Program-made: the position numbers and the translations under genes
Part shown: piece by piece, positions 8,133 to 18,200 of the stretch
Layout of the letters: the number at the start of each line of letters is the position of its first letter
How positions within the stretch are numbered: the stretch's first letter is position 1
Assembly: GCA_003153475.1 (NCBI GenBank)
Contig: PLYT01000108.1
Span: 1-33,900, forward strand
Source: Betaproteobacteria bacterium
Lineage (GTDB): Bacteria; Pseudomonadota; Gammaproteobacteria; Burkholderiales; Casimicrobiaceae
Length of the DNA stretch: 33,900 bases
Direction: 5' to 3'
The notes under the pieces: generated by a model
What the model was told of the DNA's origin: nothing
Databases searched by the model: none
The model's input: only the letters and a program-made list of their open reading frames with translations

Positions 8133-9332
8133 ATGAATCCCGTCGAGTTCGTCCGTAACGAGCATGCCGCACTGACTGCGCTGCGGCGCGATCTGCATGC
8201 GCATCCGGAGCTCGGCTTCGAAGAACATCGCACCGCCGAAGTGGTTGCACGCGAGCTTACCGCGCTCGGCGTCGAGCATCACGGCGGCATAGGCAAGACC
8301 GGCATCGTCGCGGTGATCCCGGGCACGCGGCAGGATAGCGGCCGCGCGATCGGCCTGCGCGCCGACATGGATGCGCTGCCAATGCACGAGGAAAACGACT
8401 TCGCGCACGTTTCGCGGTTCAAGGGACGCATGCACGGCTGCGGACACGACGGACACACGACGATGCTGCTCGGTGCCGCGGCGTATCTGTCCCGCGCCCG
8501 CAACTTCGACGGCACCGTCTACCTGATTTTCCAGCCCGGCGAAGAGGGCTTTGCCGGCGGCAAGGCGATGATCGACGACGGTCTGTTCGAGCGCTTTCCT
8601 GCCGATGAGATCTACGCGCTGCACAACTGGCCGGGACTGCCGCCCGGACAGATCGCCGTGCGTCCGGGGCCGATGATGGCCGCGGCCGATCGCATCGAAA
8701 TCCACATCGAAGGCCGCGGTGGCCACGGCGCGCATCCGCATCTGACCGTCGACCCGGTGCTCGTGGCCGGGCACATCATCACCGCGGCGCAATCGATCGT
8801 CGCGCGCAACGTGAGCCCGATCGATACCGCCGTCGTCAGTCTGTGCGCGATGCACGCAGGCAATCTCGCGGCGATGAGCGTCGTGCCGCGCGATGCGCGC
8901 CTGGTCGGAACGGTGCGCACGTTCAACAGCCGGACGCAGGATCATATCGAGCGCCGGTTGACCGAGCTCGTGCACTCGATCGCCGCCGCGTTCGGCGCTA
9001 CCGCGACGCTGAACTACGAGCGCGTCTATCCGGCGACCGTCAACACCACGCGCGAAGCCGAATTCGCCGCGCGGGTGGCCGACGCGGTGGTCGGCCCCGA
9101 GAACGTCGTGCGCGACCTCGAGCCGTCGATGGGCTCGGAGGATTTCTCCTTCATGCTGCAAAGGCGCCCCGGGGCGTACGCGCGGCTGGGGCAGGGCGGC
9201 GCCGAAGGCGGCTGCTTCCTGCACAACACGCGCTACGACTTCAACGATGAGGTGATACCGGTCGGCGCCGGGTATCTCGCCGCACTGGCGGAGGCTGCGC
9301 TGCCGCTGAACGCGGCGGCGTCGTCGCGATGA
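8133..9332 (+). CDS. M20-family metallo-amidohydrolase (hippurate hydrolase / N-acyl-amino-acid amidohydrolase type)
   Basis: A 399-residue cytoplasmic M20D-type hydrolase, expected to split an acyl or aminoacyl amide using two metal ions. Metal-binding residues are in place: C103 and H105 in HGCGHDGHT, E137/E138 in PGEEGFAGG, H164 in ALHNWPG and H364 in CFLHNTRYDFND. The dimerisation domain shows GRGGHGAHPH near residues 192-201. RADMDALP (76-83) is the usual N-terminal signature. ATG 8133 is chosen because GGAG (8122-8125) sits 7 bases upstream. The frame is open earlier but overlaps the permease. No signal peptide is seen. It overlaps the next gene by ATGA. Family members act on hippurate, indole-acetyl-amino acids or N-acetyl-amino acids, and which applies here is unknown. 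Confidence 0.9.
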   Translation: MNPVEFVRNEHAALTALRRDLHAHPELGFEEHRTAEVVARELTALGVEHHGGIGKTGIVAVIPGTRQDSGRAIGLRADMDALPMHEENDFAHVSRFKGRMHGCGHDGHTTMLLGAAAYLSRARNFDGTVYLIFQPGEEGFAGGKAMIDDGLFERFPADEIYALHNWPGLPPGQIAVRPGPMMAAADRIEIHIEGRGGHGAHPHLTVDPVLVAGHIITAAQSIVARNVSPIDTAVVSLCAMHAGNLAAMSVVPRDARLVGTVRTFNSRTQDHIERRLTELVHSIAAAFGATATLNYERVYPATVNTTREAEFAARVADAVVGPENVVRDLEPSMGSEDFSFMLQRRPGAYARLGQGGAEGGCFLHNTRYDFNDEVIPVGAGYLAALAEAALPLNAAASSR

Positions 9333-10429
9333 ACCCGGCCGCCTACTTCGCCGCGAGCTACGACGAAGCGCGCGTCAAGTTTCTGGCGGCGGCCGAAGCC
9401 TCCGGCGCGAGCGTCTCCCACCGCGTGCATCCGACGGAGCGCGGCGCCGAAGGCGAGGAATTGTCGATCGACCTCGCGATGCTGGGCGACTCCGAAGCAC
9501 CAGGCCTGTTGCTGATGATCTCGGGCACGCATGGGGTCGAGGGCTTTTGCGGCTCCGGTTGCCAGACAGCGCTCCTTCGCGACGACGACTTCCGGGCCGA
9601 CATCGACCGCGCCGGCGTTTGCGTGCTGATGCTGCATGCGCTCAATCCCTACGGCTTTTCGCATCTGCGCCGGGTCAACGAAGACAACGCCGACCTCAAC
9701 CGCAATTTCCTCGACTTCAGCGCGCCGCGGCCGGTCAATGCCCGGTACGAGGAAATCCATTCGCTCTTGCTGCCGTCATCCTGGCCGCCGCCGAACGACA
9801 GCGAGCGCAAGCTCGAAGGATGGGTCGCCTCGCACGGAGCGACCACGTACCAGGCAGCCGTCAGCGGCGGTCAGTACCGCTTCGCCGACGGCATGTTCTA
9901 CGGCGGCGCCGGCCCCGCCTGGAGCAACCGCGTGCTGCGCGCCGTGCTTCGTGAGCACGCGGCGAATCGCAGCGCGCTGGGCTGGATCGATTTTCACACC
10001 GGGCTGGGACCACGCGGGCACGGCGAGATGATCTACGCCGGCGGCAACGTGGCGCCCGACATAGCCCGCACCAAGGCCTGGTGGGGCGACCAAGTGACCT
10101 CGTTTTTCGACGGCACCTCGACATCGGCGCCATTGACCGGCATCAATGGCTACGCGGCGTACGATGAGTGTCCGGATGCCGCGTTCGCCGGGATGGCGCT
10201 CGAATACGGCACCTACCCGATCGAGCAGACGCTGCAGGCGCTTCGCGCCGAGCACTGGCTGCACAATCATCCGGACGCCTCGCGCGCGCAGCGCAGCGAA
10301 ATCAAGCGCGCGATCCGCGACGTCTTCTATATCGATGCCGACGACTGGAAAGCGATGGTCCATGCGCAGGCGGTCGAGGCCTGCCGCACGGCGCTCGGAC
10401 ATCTCGCCCGGGCATCGGCCGAAACCTGA
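9329..10429 (+). CDS. DUF2817 protein, M14-like zinc carboxypeptidase fold
   Basis: A 366-residue protein matching the DUF2817 family, a branch related to M14 zinc carboxypeptidases/deacylases. Candidate zinc ligands are H68 and E71 in GTHGVEGFCGSG and H223 in DFHTGLGPRGHGE. HALNPYGF followed by NEDNADLNRNF (117-127) resembles the M14 substrate-carboxylate site. E292 in ALEYGTYP is a candidate catalytic glutamate. There is no signal peptide, so it probably acts in the cytoplasm. The start ATG overlaps the stop of the M20 gene (ATGA), so the two hydrolases are probably made together. The binding protein of the same transporter follows 34 bases downstream. The reaction is not established for the family, and peptidase or amidase activity is inferred. 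Confidence 0.82.
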   Translation: MNPAAYFAASYDEARVKFLAAAEASGASVSHRVHPTERGAEGEELSIDLAMLGDSEAPGLLLMISGTHGVEGFCGSGCQTALLRDDDFRADIDRAGVCVLMLHALNPYGFSHLRRVNEDNADLNRNFLDFSAPRPVNARYEEIHSLLLPSSWPPPNDSERKLEGWVASHGATTYQAAVSGGQYRFADGMFYGGAGPAWSNRVLRAVLREHAANRSALGWIDFHTGLGPRGHGEMIYAGGNVAPDIARTKAWWGDQVTSFFDGTSTSAPLTGINGYAAYDECPDAAFAGMALEYGTYPIEQTLQALRAEHWLHNHPDASRAQRSEIKRAIRDVFYIDADDWKAMVHAQAVEACRTALGHLARASAET

Positions 10430-10450
10430 CAATGCCAGTTTTGTGTTCCT

Positions 10451-10455
10451 GGAGG
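10451..10455 (+). promoter_or_regulatory. Shine-Dalgarno that decides the start of the second binding protein
   Basis: GGAGG lies only 2 bases before ATG 10458 but 8 bases before the second in-frame ATG at 10464. The second ATG is therefore the better start. Confidence 0.6.
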
Positions 10456-10463
10456 AAATGACG

Positions 10464-12050
10464 ATGAGTCCGACTGTCCGCCGTACGCTCAAAGCCCTGC
10501 TCGCGCTGGTCCTCGCCGGCGGTCTCGCCGCCGCAACGCATGCCGCGACGTACAAGTTCGCGGATCAGGGCGACGCAACCTCGATGGATCCGCATTCGCT
10601 CAACGAGTCGCTGCAGCTGTCGCTGCTGGGCAACATCTACGAACCGCTGGTCGGGCGAGGCAAGAAGCTCGAGCTCGTTCCGCTGTTGGCGACCTCATGG
10701 AAGCAGACCGAGCCGACCGTGTGGCGCTTCAACCTACGTCGCAACGTCAAGTTCCACGACGGTACGCCGTTCACCGTCGACGACGTCATCTTCTCCTACG
10801 AACGCTCGAAGGTCGACGGCTCCGACATGAAGACCAAGATCGCCACCGTCAAGGAGATGCGCAAGATCGACGACTACACGGTCGACTTCGTCACCAACGA
10901 CCCGTTCCCGATCCTGCCCGACACGCTCAACACCTGGTTCATCATGAGCAAGGCGTGGTGTGAAAAGAACAACGCCACCGCGCCGGTCGACGTGCGCAAG
11001 GGCAAGGAGAACGCAGCGACCTTGCGCGCCAACGGCACCGGACCTTTCATGCTGAAGTCGCGCGAGCCGGGCGTGCGGACGGTGTTTGTACAAAACCCGG
11101 CCTACTGGGAAAAGGTCGAGAGCAACGTTACCGAGGCGATTTTCACGCCAATCAAGAACGACGCGACCCGGGTCGCCGCGCTGATTTCGGGCGACATCGA
11201 CATGATGGAGCCGGTGCCCTTGCAGGACATCGAGAAGCTCAAGGCGGCGCCCGCGCTGAACGTGCTGCAGGGCCCCGAGTTGCGCACGATCTTCCTCGGC
11301 ATGGACCAGTCGCGCGACGAGCTCCTGTTCTCGAATGTCAAGGGCAAGAACCCGTTCAAGGACAGGCGCGTGCGCCAGGCGTTCTATCAGGCGATCGACA
11401 TCGAGGCGATCAAGAGCCGCATCATGCGCGGTGCAGCGACGCCGACCAACCTGATGATCGCGCCGGGGATCCGGGGCTTCGACCCGGCGCTGAACAAGCG
11501 CCTGCCGCATGACACCGCCGCGGCCAAGAAGCTGATGGTCGACGCGGGGTATCCCGACGGCTTCGAGGTCGGCATGAACTGCCCGAACGACCGCTACGTC
11601 AACGACGCAGCCATCTGCCAGGCGATCGCCGCGATGCTGGCGCAGATCGGCGTCAAGGTGAACCTGATGGCCGAGACCAAGGTCACGTACTTTCCGAAGA
11701 TCCTGTCGCGCAATACGTCGTTCTACATGCTCGGTTGGACACCCGATTCGTATGATGCGCAGAATGCGATCTTCGCGCTGCTGATGACGCCGGCCGCGAA
11801 CGGGCAGGGGCTGTTCAACCTTGGCAGCTACAGCAACAAGCGCGTCGACGAGCTCGGCAAGGCGATCGCCAGCGAGCTCGACCAGACCAAGCGCAACGCG
11901 ATGATCGCCGAATTGTTCAAGATCCACGGCGACGAGTTCGGCACGTTGCCGCTGCATCAACAGGCGCTCGCCTGGGCGGCGAAGAAGAGCATCCAGCTCG
12001 TGCAGCTTGCCGACAACACCAACCAACTCAAGTGGACGATCGTCAAATAG
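10464..12050 (+). CDS. Peptide-type ABC transporter substrate-binding protein (SBP family 5), second system
   Basis: A 528-residue periplasmic binding protein. The signal peptide has a TVRRTLK start, a hydrophobic core ALLALVLAGGLAAA and an AxA site near residues 25-28 (THA, then ATYKF). The mature part shows family-5 landmarks: GDATSMDPHSLNE, YEPLVGRG, FNLRRNVKFHDGTPFTVDDVIFSYER, NGTGPFML and RRVRQAFYQAIDIEAI. It differs throughout from DppA at 1046, so it probably binds a different ligand. I chose ATG 10464 over 10458 from Shine-Dalgarno spacing. Its place between the hydrolase genes and the remaining transporter genes ties those enzymes to the same substrate. The next permease gene starts 22 bases later. 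Confidence 0.9.
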   Translation: MSPTVRRTLKALLALVLAGGLAAATHAATYKFADQGDATSMDPHSLNESLQLSLLGNIYEPLVGRGKKLELVPLLATSWKQTEPTVWRFNLRRNVKFHDGTPFTVDDVIFSYERSKVDGSDMKTKIATVKEMRKIDDYTVDFVTNDPFPILPDTLNTWFIMSKAWCEKNNATAPVDVRKGKENAATLRANGTGPFMLKSREPGVRTVFVQNPAYWEKVESNVTEAIFTPIKNDATRVAALISGDIDMMEPVPLQDIEKLKAAPALNVLQGPELRTIFLGMDQSRDELLFSNVKGKNPFKDRRVRQAFYQAIDIEAIKSRIMRGAATPTNLMIAPGIRGFDPALNKRLPHDTAAAKKLMVDAGYPDGFEVGMNCPNDRYVNDAAICQAIAAMLAQIGVKVNLMAETKVTYFPKILSRNTSFYMLGWTPDSYDAQNAIFALLMTPAANGQGLFNLGSYSNKRVDELGKAIASELDQTKRNAMIAELFKIHGDEFGTLPLHQQALAWAAKKSIQLVQLADNTNQLKWTIVK

Positions 12051-12072
12051 CGCTGGACCCAGTGGCGGTGCG

Positions 12073-13017
12073 ATGACGATGACCGCGGCGGCAACCGGTC
12101 GCGTGTCGCGCTTCGCGCGCTGGCGCGACAGCGACCTCGCATACAACTTTCGCCGTTCGCCGGTCACCGTGGTTTCGGCTGCGGTGCTGGCGATATGCCT
12201 GGCCGGCGCGATCTTCGCGCCCTGGGTTGCGCCGCACAACCCGTTCGATCTGGCGACGCTCAACCTGCTCGATGCGCTGTCGCCCCCGCAGTGGATGGCC
12301 GGCGCCAGGCCCGGCTACCTGCTCGGCACCGACGACCAGGGGCGCGACGTGCTGTCGGCGATCATGTTCGGCGCACGCATCTCGCTTCTGGTGGGTCTTG
12401 CCTCGGTGATTTTCGCGATGGTCCTCGGCGTCAGTCTGGGACTCATCGCCGGCTACGTCGGCGGCAAGCTCGACGCCTTTATCATGCGCATCGCCGACGT
12501 CCAGCTTTCGTTTCCGGCGATCCTGATCGCGCTCCTGATCGACGGCGTCGCCCGGGCGGTGCTGCCCAGGGAGACGCACGGAGGACCGCTGGCGCTGTTC
12601 GTTCTCATATTCGCCATCGGCATATCGAACTGGGTGCAGTATGCGCGCACGGTGCGCGGATCGACGCTGGTCGAGAAGAACAAGGAATACATCCAGGCCG
12701 CCCGCGTCATCGGCATACGCCCGCTAGGCATCATGCGGCATCATCTGCTGCCAAACGTCCTGGGACCGGTGCTCGTGCTCGCCACGATCAACATCGCGAC
12801 CGCGATCATCACCGAAGCGACGCTGTCGTTTCTCGGCGTCGGCGTGCCGCCCACGCAGCCGTCGTTGGGTACGCTGATACGCATCGGCAACGACTTCCTG
12901 TTTTCCGGTGAATGGTGGATCACCATCTTTCCGGGAGCGGCGCTGGTGATCATGGTGCTCGCGATCAACCTGCTGGGCGACTGGCTGCGCGACGCACTCA
13001 ATCCGAGACTGCAATAG
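12073..13017 (+). CDS. Peptide-type ABC transporter permease (DppC family), second system
   Basis: A 314-residue permease with an OppC/DppC-type N-terminus (DLAYNFRRSPVTVVSAAVLAICLAGA first membrane segment). LLGTDDQGRDVLSAIMFGARIS is the family signature. The EAA loop is EKNKEYIQAARVIGI, and the protein ends LLGDWLRDALNPRLQ. It carries an insert between transmembrane segments (LPRETHGG region) not seen in DppC at 3992. Starts at 12073 or 12079 are equally possible (MTMTAAA), and no strong Shine-Dalgarno is visible. It pairs with the permease at 7094. The ATPase gene starts immediately after its TAG, with no spacer. Confidence 0.9.
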   Translation: MTMTAAATGRVSRFARWRDSDLAYNFRRSPVTVVSAAVLAICLAGAIFAPWVAPHNPFDLATLNLLDALSPPQWMAGARPGYLLGTDDQGRDVLSAIMFGARISLLVGLASVIFAMVLGVSLGLIAGYVGGKLDAFIMRIADVQLSFPAILIALLIDGVARAVLPRETHGGPLALFVLIFAIGISNWVQYARTVRGSTLVEKNKEYIQAARVIGIRPLGIMRHHLLPNVLGPVLVLATINIATAIITEATLSFLGVGVPPTQPSLGTLIRIGNDFLFSGEWWITIFPGAALVIMVLAINLLGDWLRDALNPRLQ

Positions 13018-13992
13018 ATGGCGCTGCTCGCGGTCGAGCGCCTTCGCGTCGAATTCCCGACGCGGCGCGGTCTGCTTATCGCGGTCGACGACGTGTCCTT
13101 TTCGATCGCGCCGGGCGAAGTTCTCGGCGTCGTCGGCGAATCCGGCGCGGGCAAATCGCTGACCGGCGCGGCGATCATCGGCCTGATCGACCGGCCGGGC
13201 CGTATCGGCGCCGGCCAGGTGCTGCTCGATGGCCGGCGGATCGACAATCTGCCGCCCGAGGCGATGCGCCGCGTTCGCGGCCGTGAGATCGGCGCGGTCT
13301 TCCAGGATCCGCTGACCTCGCTCAATCCGCTGTACACGATAGGGCGGCAACTGATCGAGACGATCACCACGCACCTCGACATGTCGCAAGCCGAGGCTCG
13401 GCGGCGCGCGCTGGACCTGCTCGCTGAGGTCGGCATCGCCGCGCCGCAGCGGCGCATCGATCATTATCCGCACCAGTTTTCCGGTGGCATGCGCCAACGC
13501 GTCGTGATCGCGCTGGCACTGGCCGCGAAGCCCAAGCTCATCATCGCCGACGAGCCGACGACGGCGCTCGATGTGTCGATCCAGGCGCAGATCATCGCGC
13601 TGCTCAAAAGGCTGTGCCGCGACCACGGGACGGCGGTGATGCTGATCACCCACGACATGGGTGTGATCGCCGAAACTGCCGATCGGGTTGCGGTGATGTA
13701 CGCCGGGCGCATCGTCGAGATCGGGCCGGTCGGCGATGTCATCCACCGGCCGCAACACCCGTACACCCAGGGGCTGATGGGATCGATTCCGTCGATCGTC
13801 GACGAGCGCGACGACCTCGCCCAGATCGACGGCGCGATGCCGCGCCTCACAGCGATACCTGCCGGCTGCCCGTTTCATCCGCGCTGCGCGTACGCCTTCG
13901 ATCGCTGCCGCGCCGAGCGGCCCGACCTTATGCGCGCGGGGACCAGCCTGGCGGCCTGCTGGCTGCATGCGAGCCCGGCGAGGATTGCATGA
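13018..13992 (+). CDS. Peptide-type ABC transporter ATPase (DppD/OppD family), second system
   Basis: A 324-residue ATP-binding subunit. Walker A GESGAGKS (40-47), Q-loop Q96 in FQDP, signature FSGGMRQR (154-161), Walker B LIIADEP (174-180) and switch His212 in ITHD. The C-terminal extension has [12 protein letters not shown] and the cysteine motif [34 protein letters not shown] with SGGMRQR marks the OppD/DppD type. ATG 13018 directly follows the permease stop codon, and the end overlaps the next ATPase by ATGA. This implies coupled translation and fixed stoichiometry with its partner. Confidence 0.92.
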   Translation: MALLAVERLRVEFPTRRGLLIAVDDVSFSIAPGEVLGVVGESGAGKSLTGAAIIGLIDRPGRIGAGQVLLDGRRIDNLPPEAMRRVRGREIGAVFQDPLTSLNPLYTIGRQLIETITTHLDMSQAEARRRALDLLAEVGIAAPQRRIDHYPHQFSGGMRQRVVIALALAAKPKLIIADEPTTALDVSIQAQIIALLKRLCRDHGTAVMLITHDMGVIAETADRVAVMYAGRIVEIGPVGDVIHRPQHPYTQGLMGSIPSIVDERDDLAQIDGAMPRLTAIPAGCPFHPRCAYAFDRCRAERPDLMRAGTSLAACWLHASPARIA

Positions 13993-15098
13993 GCGCCGGC
14001 GGGCCGCCTCAAGGCGCGAATTTCGCCCCCGGCGGGACAGCGCAAAGGCGCACGCCACAGGCGCGCGGCGAACGTACGAGCACCCCGCTGCTGGAGTTGA
14101 TCGACGTCGCGCGCTATTTCGACGTTTCGCTGCCGTGGCTCAACCGCTTGATCGAACGCAAGCCGCGGCAGATCCTGAAAGCGGTCGACGGCGTCAGCCT
14201 CACGATCGCCGAGGGCGAAACCCTGGGGCTCGTCGGCGAATCCGGCTGCGGCAAGTCGACGATCGCGCGGCTGATCGTCGGCCTGTACCGGCCGACGCGG
14301 GGCGAAATCCGCTTCGCGGGCCGCCGCATCGATTTCGCCGATGCCGAGCTCGCACTGCGCCGCACGATACAGATGATTTTCCAGGATCCGTACGCCAGCC
14401 TCAATCCTCGCTGGCGCGTGGCCGATATCGTCGCCGAGCCGATCCGCGCGCATGGCATCGCGCAAACGCCGCGCGAAGTCGATGCGCGGGTGACTGCTCT
14501 GCTCGAGCAGGTCGGCCTCGCCGGCGCCGACGGCAGGAAATATCCGCATCAGTTTTCCGGCGGACAACGGCAGCGCGTCTCGATCGCCCGCGCGCTCGCG
14601 ACCAACCCGGCATTCCTGGTCTGCGACGAGCCGACGTCGGCGCTGGATGTCTCGGTCCAGGCGCAGGTATTGAACCTGATGCGCAACCTGCAGCGCGAGC
14701 TCGGACTTACCTATCTTTTTATTTCGCACAATCTCGCGGTCGTGCATCACGTCGCCGATCGGGTCGGCGTCATGTACCTGGGCCGCATCGTCGAGCTGGC
14801 ACCGACCCACGAGCTGTTCACCTCGCCGCAGCATCCGTATACGCGCATGTTGCTGGCGGCCGTGCCCGATCTTTCGCTGACCGGCAAGCCGCGCACCGCC
14901 GTCGCCGGCGAAGTGCCCAACCCGCTGGATCCACCGTCCGGCTGCGCATTCCACCCGCGATGTCCCTATGCGAACGAGCGCTGCCGCGTCGAAACGCCGA
15001 TGCTGAAGCGCGCACCGACCCCGGCCGGCGCTACCGCCGTCGCGGCCTGTCATGCCGTCGAAGAAGGCCGTCTGACGACGGTGCTGGACGCCGCGTAG
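13989..15098 (+). CDS. Peptide-type ABC transporter ATPase (DppF/OppF family), second system
   Basis: A 369-residue second ATPase. Walker A GESGCGKS (83-90), Q-loop Q132 in FQDP, signature FSGGQRQR (189-196), Walker B FLVCDEP (209-215), then ISHNLAVVHHVAD. The C-terminus has HPYTRMLLAAVP and CAFHPRCPYANERC. The first ~32 residues (rich in Gly, Pro, Ala, Arg) precede the ABC domain and look disordered. The ATG at 13989 overlaps the upstream stop (ATGA), and the frame is open earlier only inside the previous gene. The segment DVSLPWLNRLIERKPRQILKAV between the first strand and Walker A is longer than in DppF at 5933, as in many OppF proteins. Last gene of the second transporter. Confidence 0.92.
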   Translation: MSAGGPPQGANFAPGGTAQRRTPQARGERTSTPLLELIDVARYFDVSLPWLNRLIERKPRQILKAVDGVSLTIAEGETLGLVGESGCGKSTIARLIVGLYRPTRGEIRFAGRRIDFADAELALRRTIQMIFQDPYASLNPRWRVADIVAEPIRAHGIAQTPREVDARVTALLEQVGLAGADGRKYPHQFSGGQRQRVSIARALATNPAFLVCDEPTSALDVSVQAQVLNLMRNLQRELGLTYLFISHNLAVVHHVADRVGVMYLGRIVELAPTHELFTSPQHPYTRMLLAAVPDLSLTGKPRTAVAGEVPNPLDPPSGCAFHPRCPYANERCRVETPMLKRAPTPAGATAVAACHAVEEGRLTTVLDAA

Positions 15099-15112
15099 GG
15101 CTCGTCGCGGCC

Positions 15113-15142
15113 CTGAGGGCCCGGCGTCGAATCGGCTATAAT
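15113..15142 (+). promoter_or_regulatory. probable sigma-70 promoter of smc
   Basis: There is a perfect TATAAT at 15137-15142, with a modest -35 CTGAGG (15113-15118, three of six) at 18-base spacing. Transcription would start near 15150, leaving a leader of about 124 bases before the smc start. That leader contains one small stem (CCTTG/CAAGG around 15233-15245) and no recognisable riboswitch. Confidence 0.48.
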
Positions 15143-15273
15143 TCGGCCTTGTTCGCGGTGTCGGGGGTAGCCGCTTCAGACGCCGGTCCTTCGAAAAGCT
15201 GATCGGTCTTTCGCTCAACCCGGCGGCGCCCCTTGACCCAAGGCCGCGCCGCGCAAGTCCAGAAGAACTCGAA

Positions 15274-18200
15274 TTGCGCCTCACACAAATCAAGCTCGCC
15301 GGCTTCAAGTCCTTCGTCGATCCCACCGTCATTGCGACACCCGGCCAGCTGGTCGGCATCGTCGGTCCGAACGGTTGCGGCAAGTCGAACGTGATCGACG
15401 CGGTGCGCTGGGTGCTCGGCGAATCCAAGGCATCGGCCCTGCGCGGCGAATCGATGCAGGACGTGATATTCAACGGCGCGGGCGAGCGCAAGCCGGTCGG
15501 ACGCGCCTCGGTCGAGCTCTTCTTCGACAACAGCCAGGGACGCATCGGCGGCCAGTGGGGCCAATACAGCGAGCTTTCGATCAAGCGGGTACTGACGCGC
15601 GAAGGCGACTCGACCTATTACATCAATAACATTCCGGTGCGCCGCCGCGACATCCACGACCTGTTCCTGGGCACCGGGCTCGGGCCCCGCGCCTACGCGA
15701 TCATCGAGCAGGGCATGATTTCGCGCGTCATCGAGGCCAAGCCGGAGGAGCTGCGAATTTTTCTCGAGGAAGCCGCCGGCGTTTCCAAGTACAAGGAGCG
15801 GCGCAAGGAAACCGAAGCGCGGCTGGCCGACACACGCGAGAACCTGTCCCGGGTCGAGGACATCCGCGGCGAGCTGGGCGCGCAGATCGCGAGGCTCGAC
15901 GTGCAGGCGAAGGTCGCGACCGAATACCGCGAGCTCGAAACACGCCTCAAGCAGTCGCAGCACATGCTCTGGTATGCCAAGCAGCAGGACGCGGTGCGGC
16001 TGCGCGAGCGGCATTCGACCGAGATCGCCAACCTGACCGCGGGCTTCGAAGCGCTCCAGGCCGACTTGCGCGCCGCCGAAACCCGGCTGGAGACGCTGCG
16101 CGCCGAGCATTTCAAAGCCGGCGATGAGTTGCACGAGCGACAGGGTGCGTTCTACGCGGCCAACGCCGAAGTCACGCGGCTCGAGCAGCAGCTGCAGTTT
16201 GCGCGCGAAAGCGAAGGACGCCTGTCGCAGCAGGTCCGGCAGATCACCGAGCAGATCGCCGCCTTCACCGCGCAGCTGGGCGCGATCGCATTCGATGCCC
16301 AGAACGGCGAACGCGAGGCCGAAGCGGCGCTGGCGCGGCGGGAGGCCGCGGGCGACGAAGAGCGCGCTGCCGCGGCGGCGCTGCCGGCGCTCGAGGCTGC
16401 GGTCGCCGATGCGGCGCGCGCACTGGCCGAGATCCGACAACGCGAGACCGAGATCGAGCAGTCGATCCAGGTGGCCGCCACGCGGCGCGAGAGTGCCGCC
16501 AAGCTTCTGGGTGCGCTTGCGCAGCGTCGCGAGCGCCTCGATGCCGAGAGCCGCGAGCTCGCGGCTCCGGTCAACGATCAGATAGCACTCGTCGCCGACC
16601 AGCTGGAACAGGAAAGCGCCGACCTGGCCGGCCGCGAAGAGAGTCTCGCCGCACTCAATGCTGTCGTGCAGGCATTGCAGGAGCGGCATCGCGTCGCAGG
16701 GGACGAATGGCAGATCACCAGCAGCGGGCTCGCCGAGCGCGAGGCGCGCGCGCAGGCGCTGGCGGCGCTGCAGGCGAAGATCGGCAGCGGGAAGGACGCG
16801 TCTGCGTGGCTTGCGGCGCACAGCCTCGAGCATGCGCGCCGCCTGTGGCAGCAGATCGACATCGAGCCTGGCTGGGAGGACGCGCTCGAGGGCGTCCTGC
16901 GCGAGAGGCTCAATGCGCTGGAGTTGCCCGCGCTCGATGCCGCCGCCGGATGGACCGGCGCCGGCGTTGCGCTGCCGGGCCGCATCGCGGCATATGCGCC
17001 GGCGGGTATCGGGCCGAGCGGTGCCTCGGGGAGCGACGCGCTGCTCGCCAAGGTCAAGGCAGCGGGACCCGAGCTTGACCGGGTGCTCGCCGACTGGCTG
17101 TCCGGCATGCGCTGCCGCGACGACCTCGCCGCCGCGCTGCGCGACCGGGGTTGGCTCGGTGTCGGTGAGGCCTTTGTAACGCCGGCAGGCCACGTGGTGA
17201 GCGCGCAGGCCATCGGTTTTTTCGCCCCGGACAGCGACCTCCATGGCGTGCTGGCGCGCCAGCGCGAGCTCGCCGAGCTCGCGCATGCGATCGGCGCGGC
17301 GCGCGCCGCGACCGCTGCCGCGGCGAGCGCGCGCGAAGCGGCAGAAAGCGAGCTCAAGGCGCGGCAGCAGGAATATCACGCCGAAAGCATGGCTTTGTCG
17401 TCGCAACAGCGGCGCTGCCACGATCTCGAGCTCGAGCTACTGCAGCTGCGACAGGTGGCCGAAGCGGCGGAGCGCCGTCGGTCGCAAATCAGCGACGAGC
17501 TCGCTGCACTCGCCGTCGAGGAAGGCGTGGAGCGAGATGCGATGGCAGCGATCGATGCCGAAGTCGCCGGACTGCGCACCCGCCTCGGCGAACAAACCGC
17601 CGGCCGCGACCGGGCGCAGCGCGCGCGGGACGATTCCGACGTGGCGCTGGCGCGAGGGCGCGAGCGCTCGCGCGCGGCGGAACGGGCGGCGCAGGAAGCC
17701 GGATTCGCCGAACGCTCGTGCCGCGAGCGCATCGCCGAACTCGCGCGGCGGCGCGAGGCGATCGCCGCGCAGGTGGGGCAGCAGGAAGCGTTGCTCGCGC
17801 AACTGGCGACCGAACGAGCGCAAATCGACTGGACGCCGGTCGAGCAATCGCTGCAGGCGCAGCTGGTCACGCGCGGCGGCGCCGAGCAGGCGCTGGCTGC
17901 GGCGCGCGATCGCCTCGAGGCGATCGCCACCGAGCTCCGCGGCGCCGACGAGCTGCGGCTGACCGCCGACCAGAAGCTCGAGCCGGCGCGGAGCCGAATC
18001 GAGGAGGTGCGCCTCAAGGAACAGGCTGCCGAGCTGTCCGGCCAGCAATACGCCGAGCAACTCGCCGAAGCGCACGCCGAGCTCGCGGATCTGCCCGAGC
18101 GCCTGAAGGCCTGGGGACGCGCGAGCACATTGCCCGCCGAGATCGAGCGCCTGACACAGGCGATCGCCGGGTTGGGCGCGGTCAATCTCGCCGCGCTGGA

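Noticed and set aside
15108-15122. GGCCC-TGA-GGGCC hairpin after the second transporter as a terminator
   Set aside because: Short stem with no following T tract, and it overlaps the likely smc promoter.
15150-15273. 124-base smc leader as a riboswitch or leader-peptide region
   Set aside because: No conserved aptamer-like core, no convincing small open frame with a ribosome site, and only one short stem.
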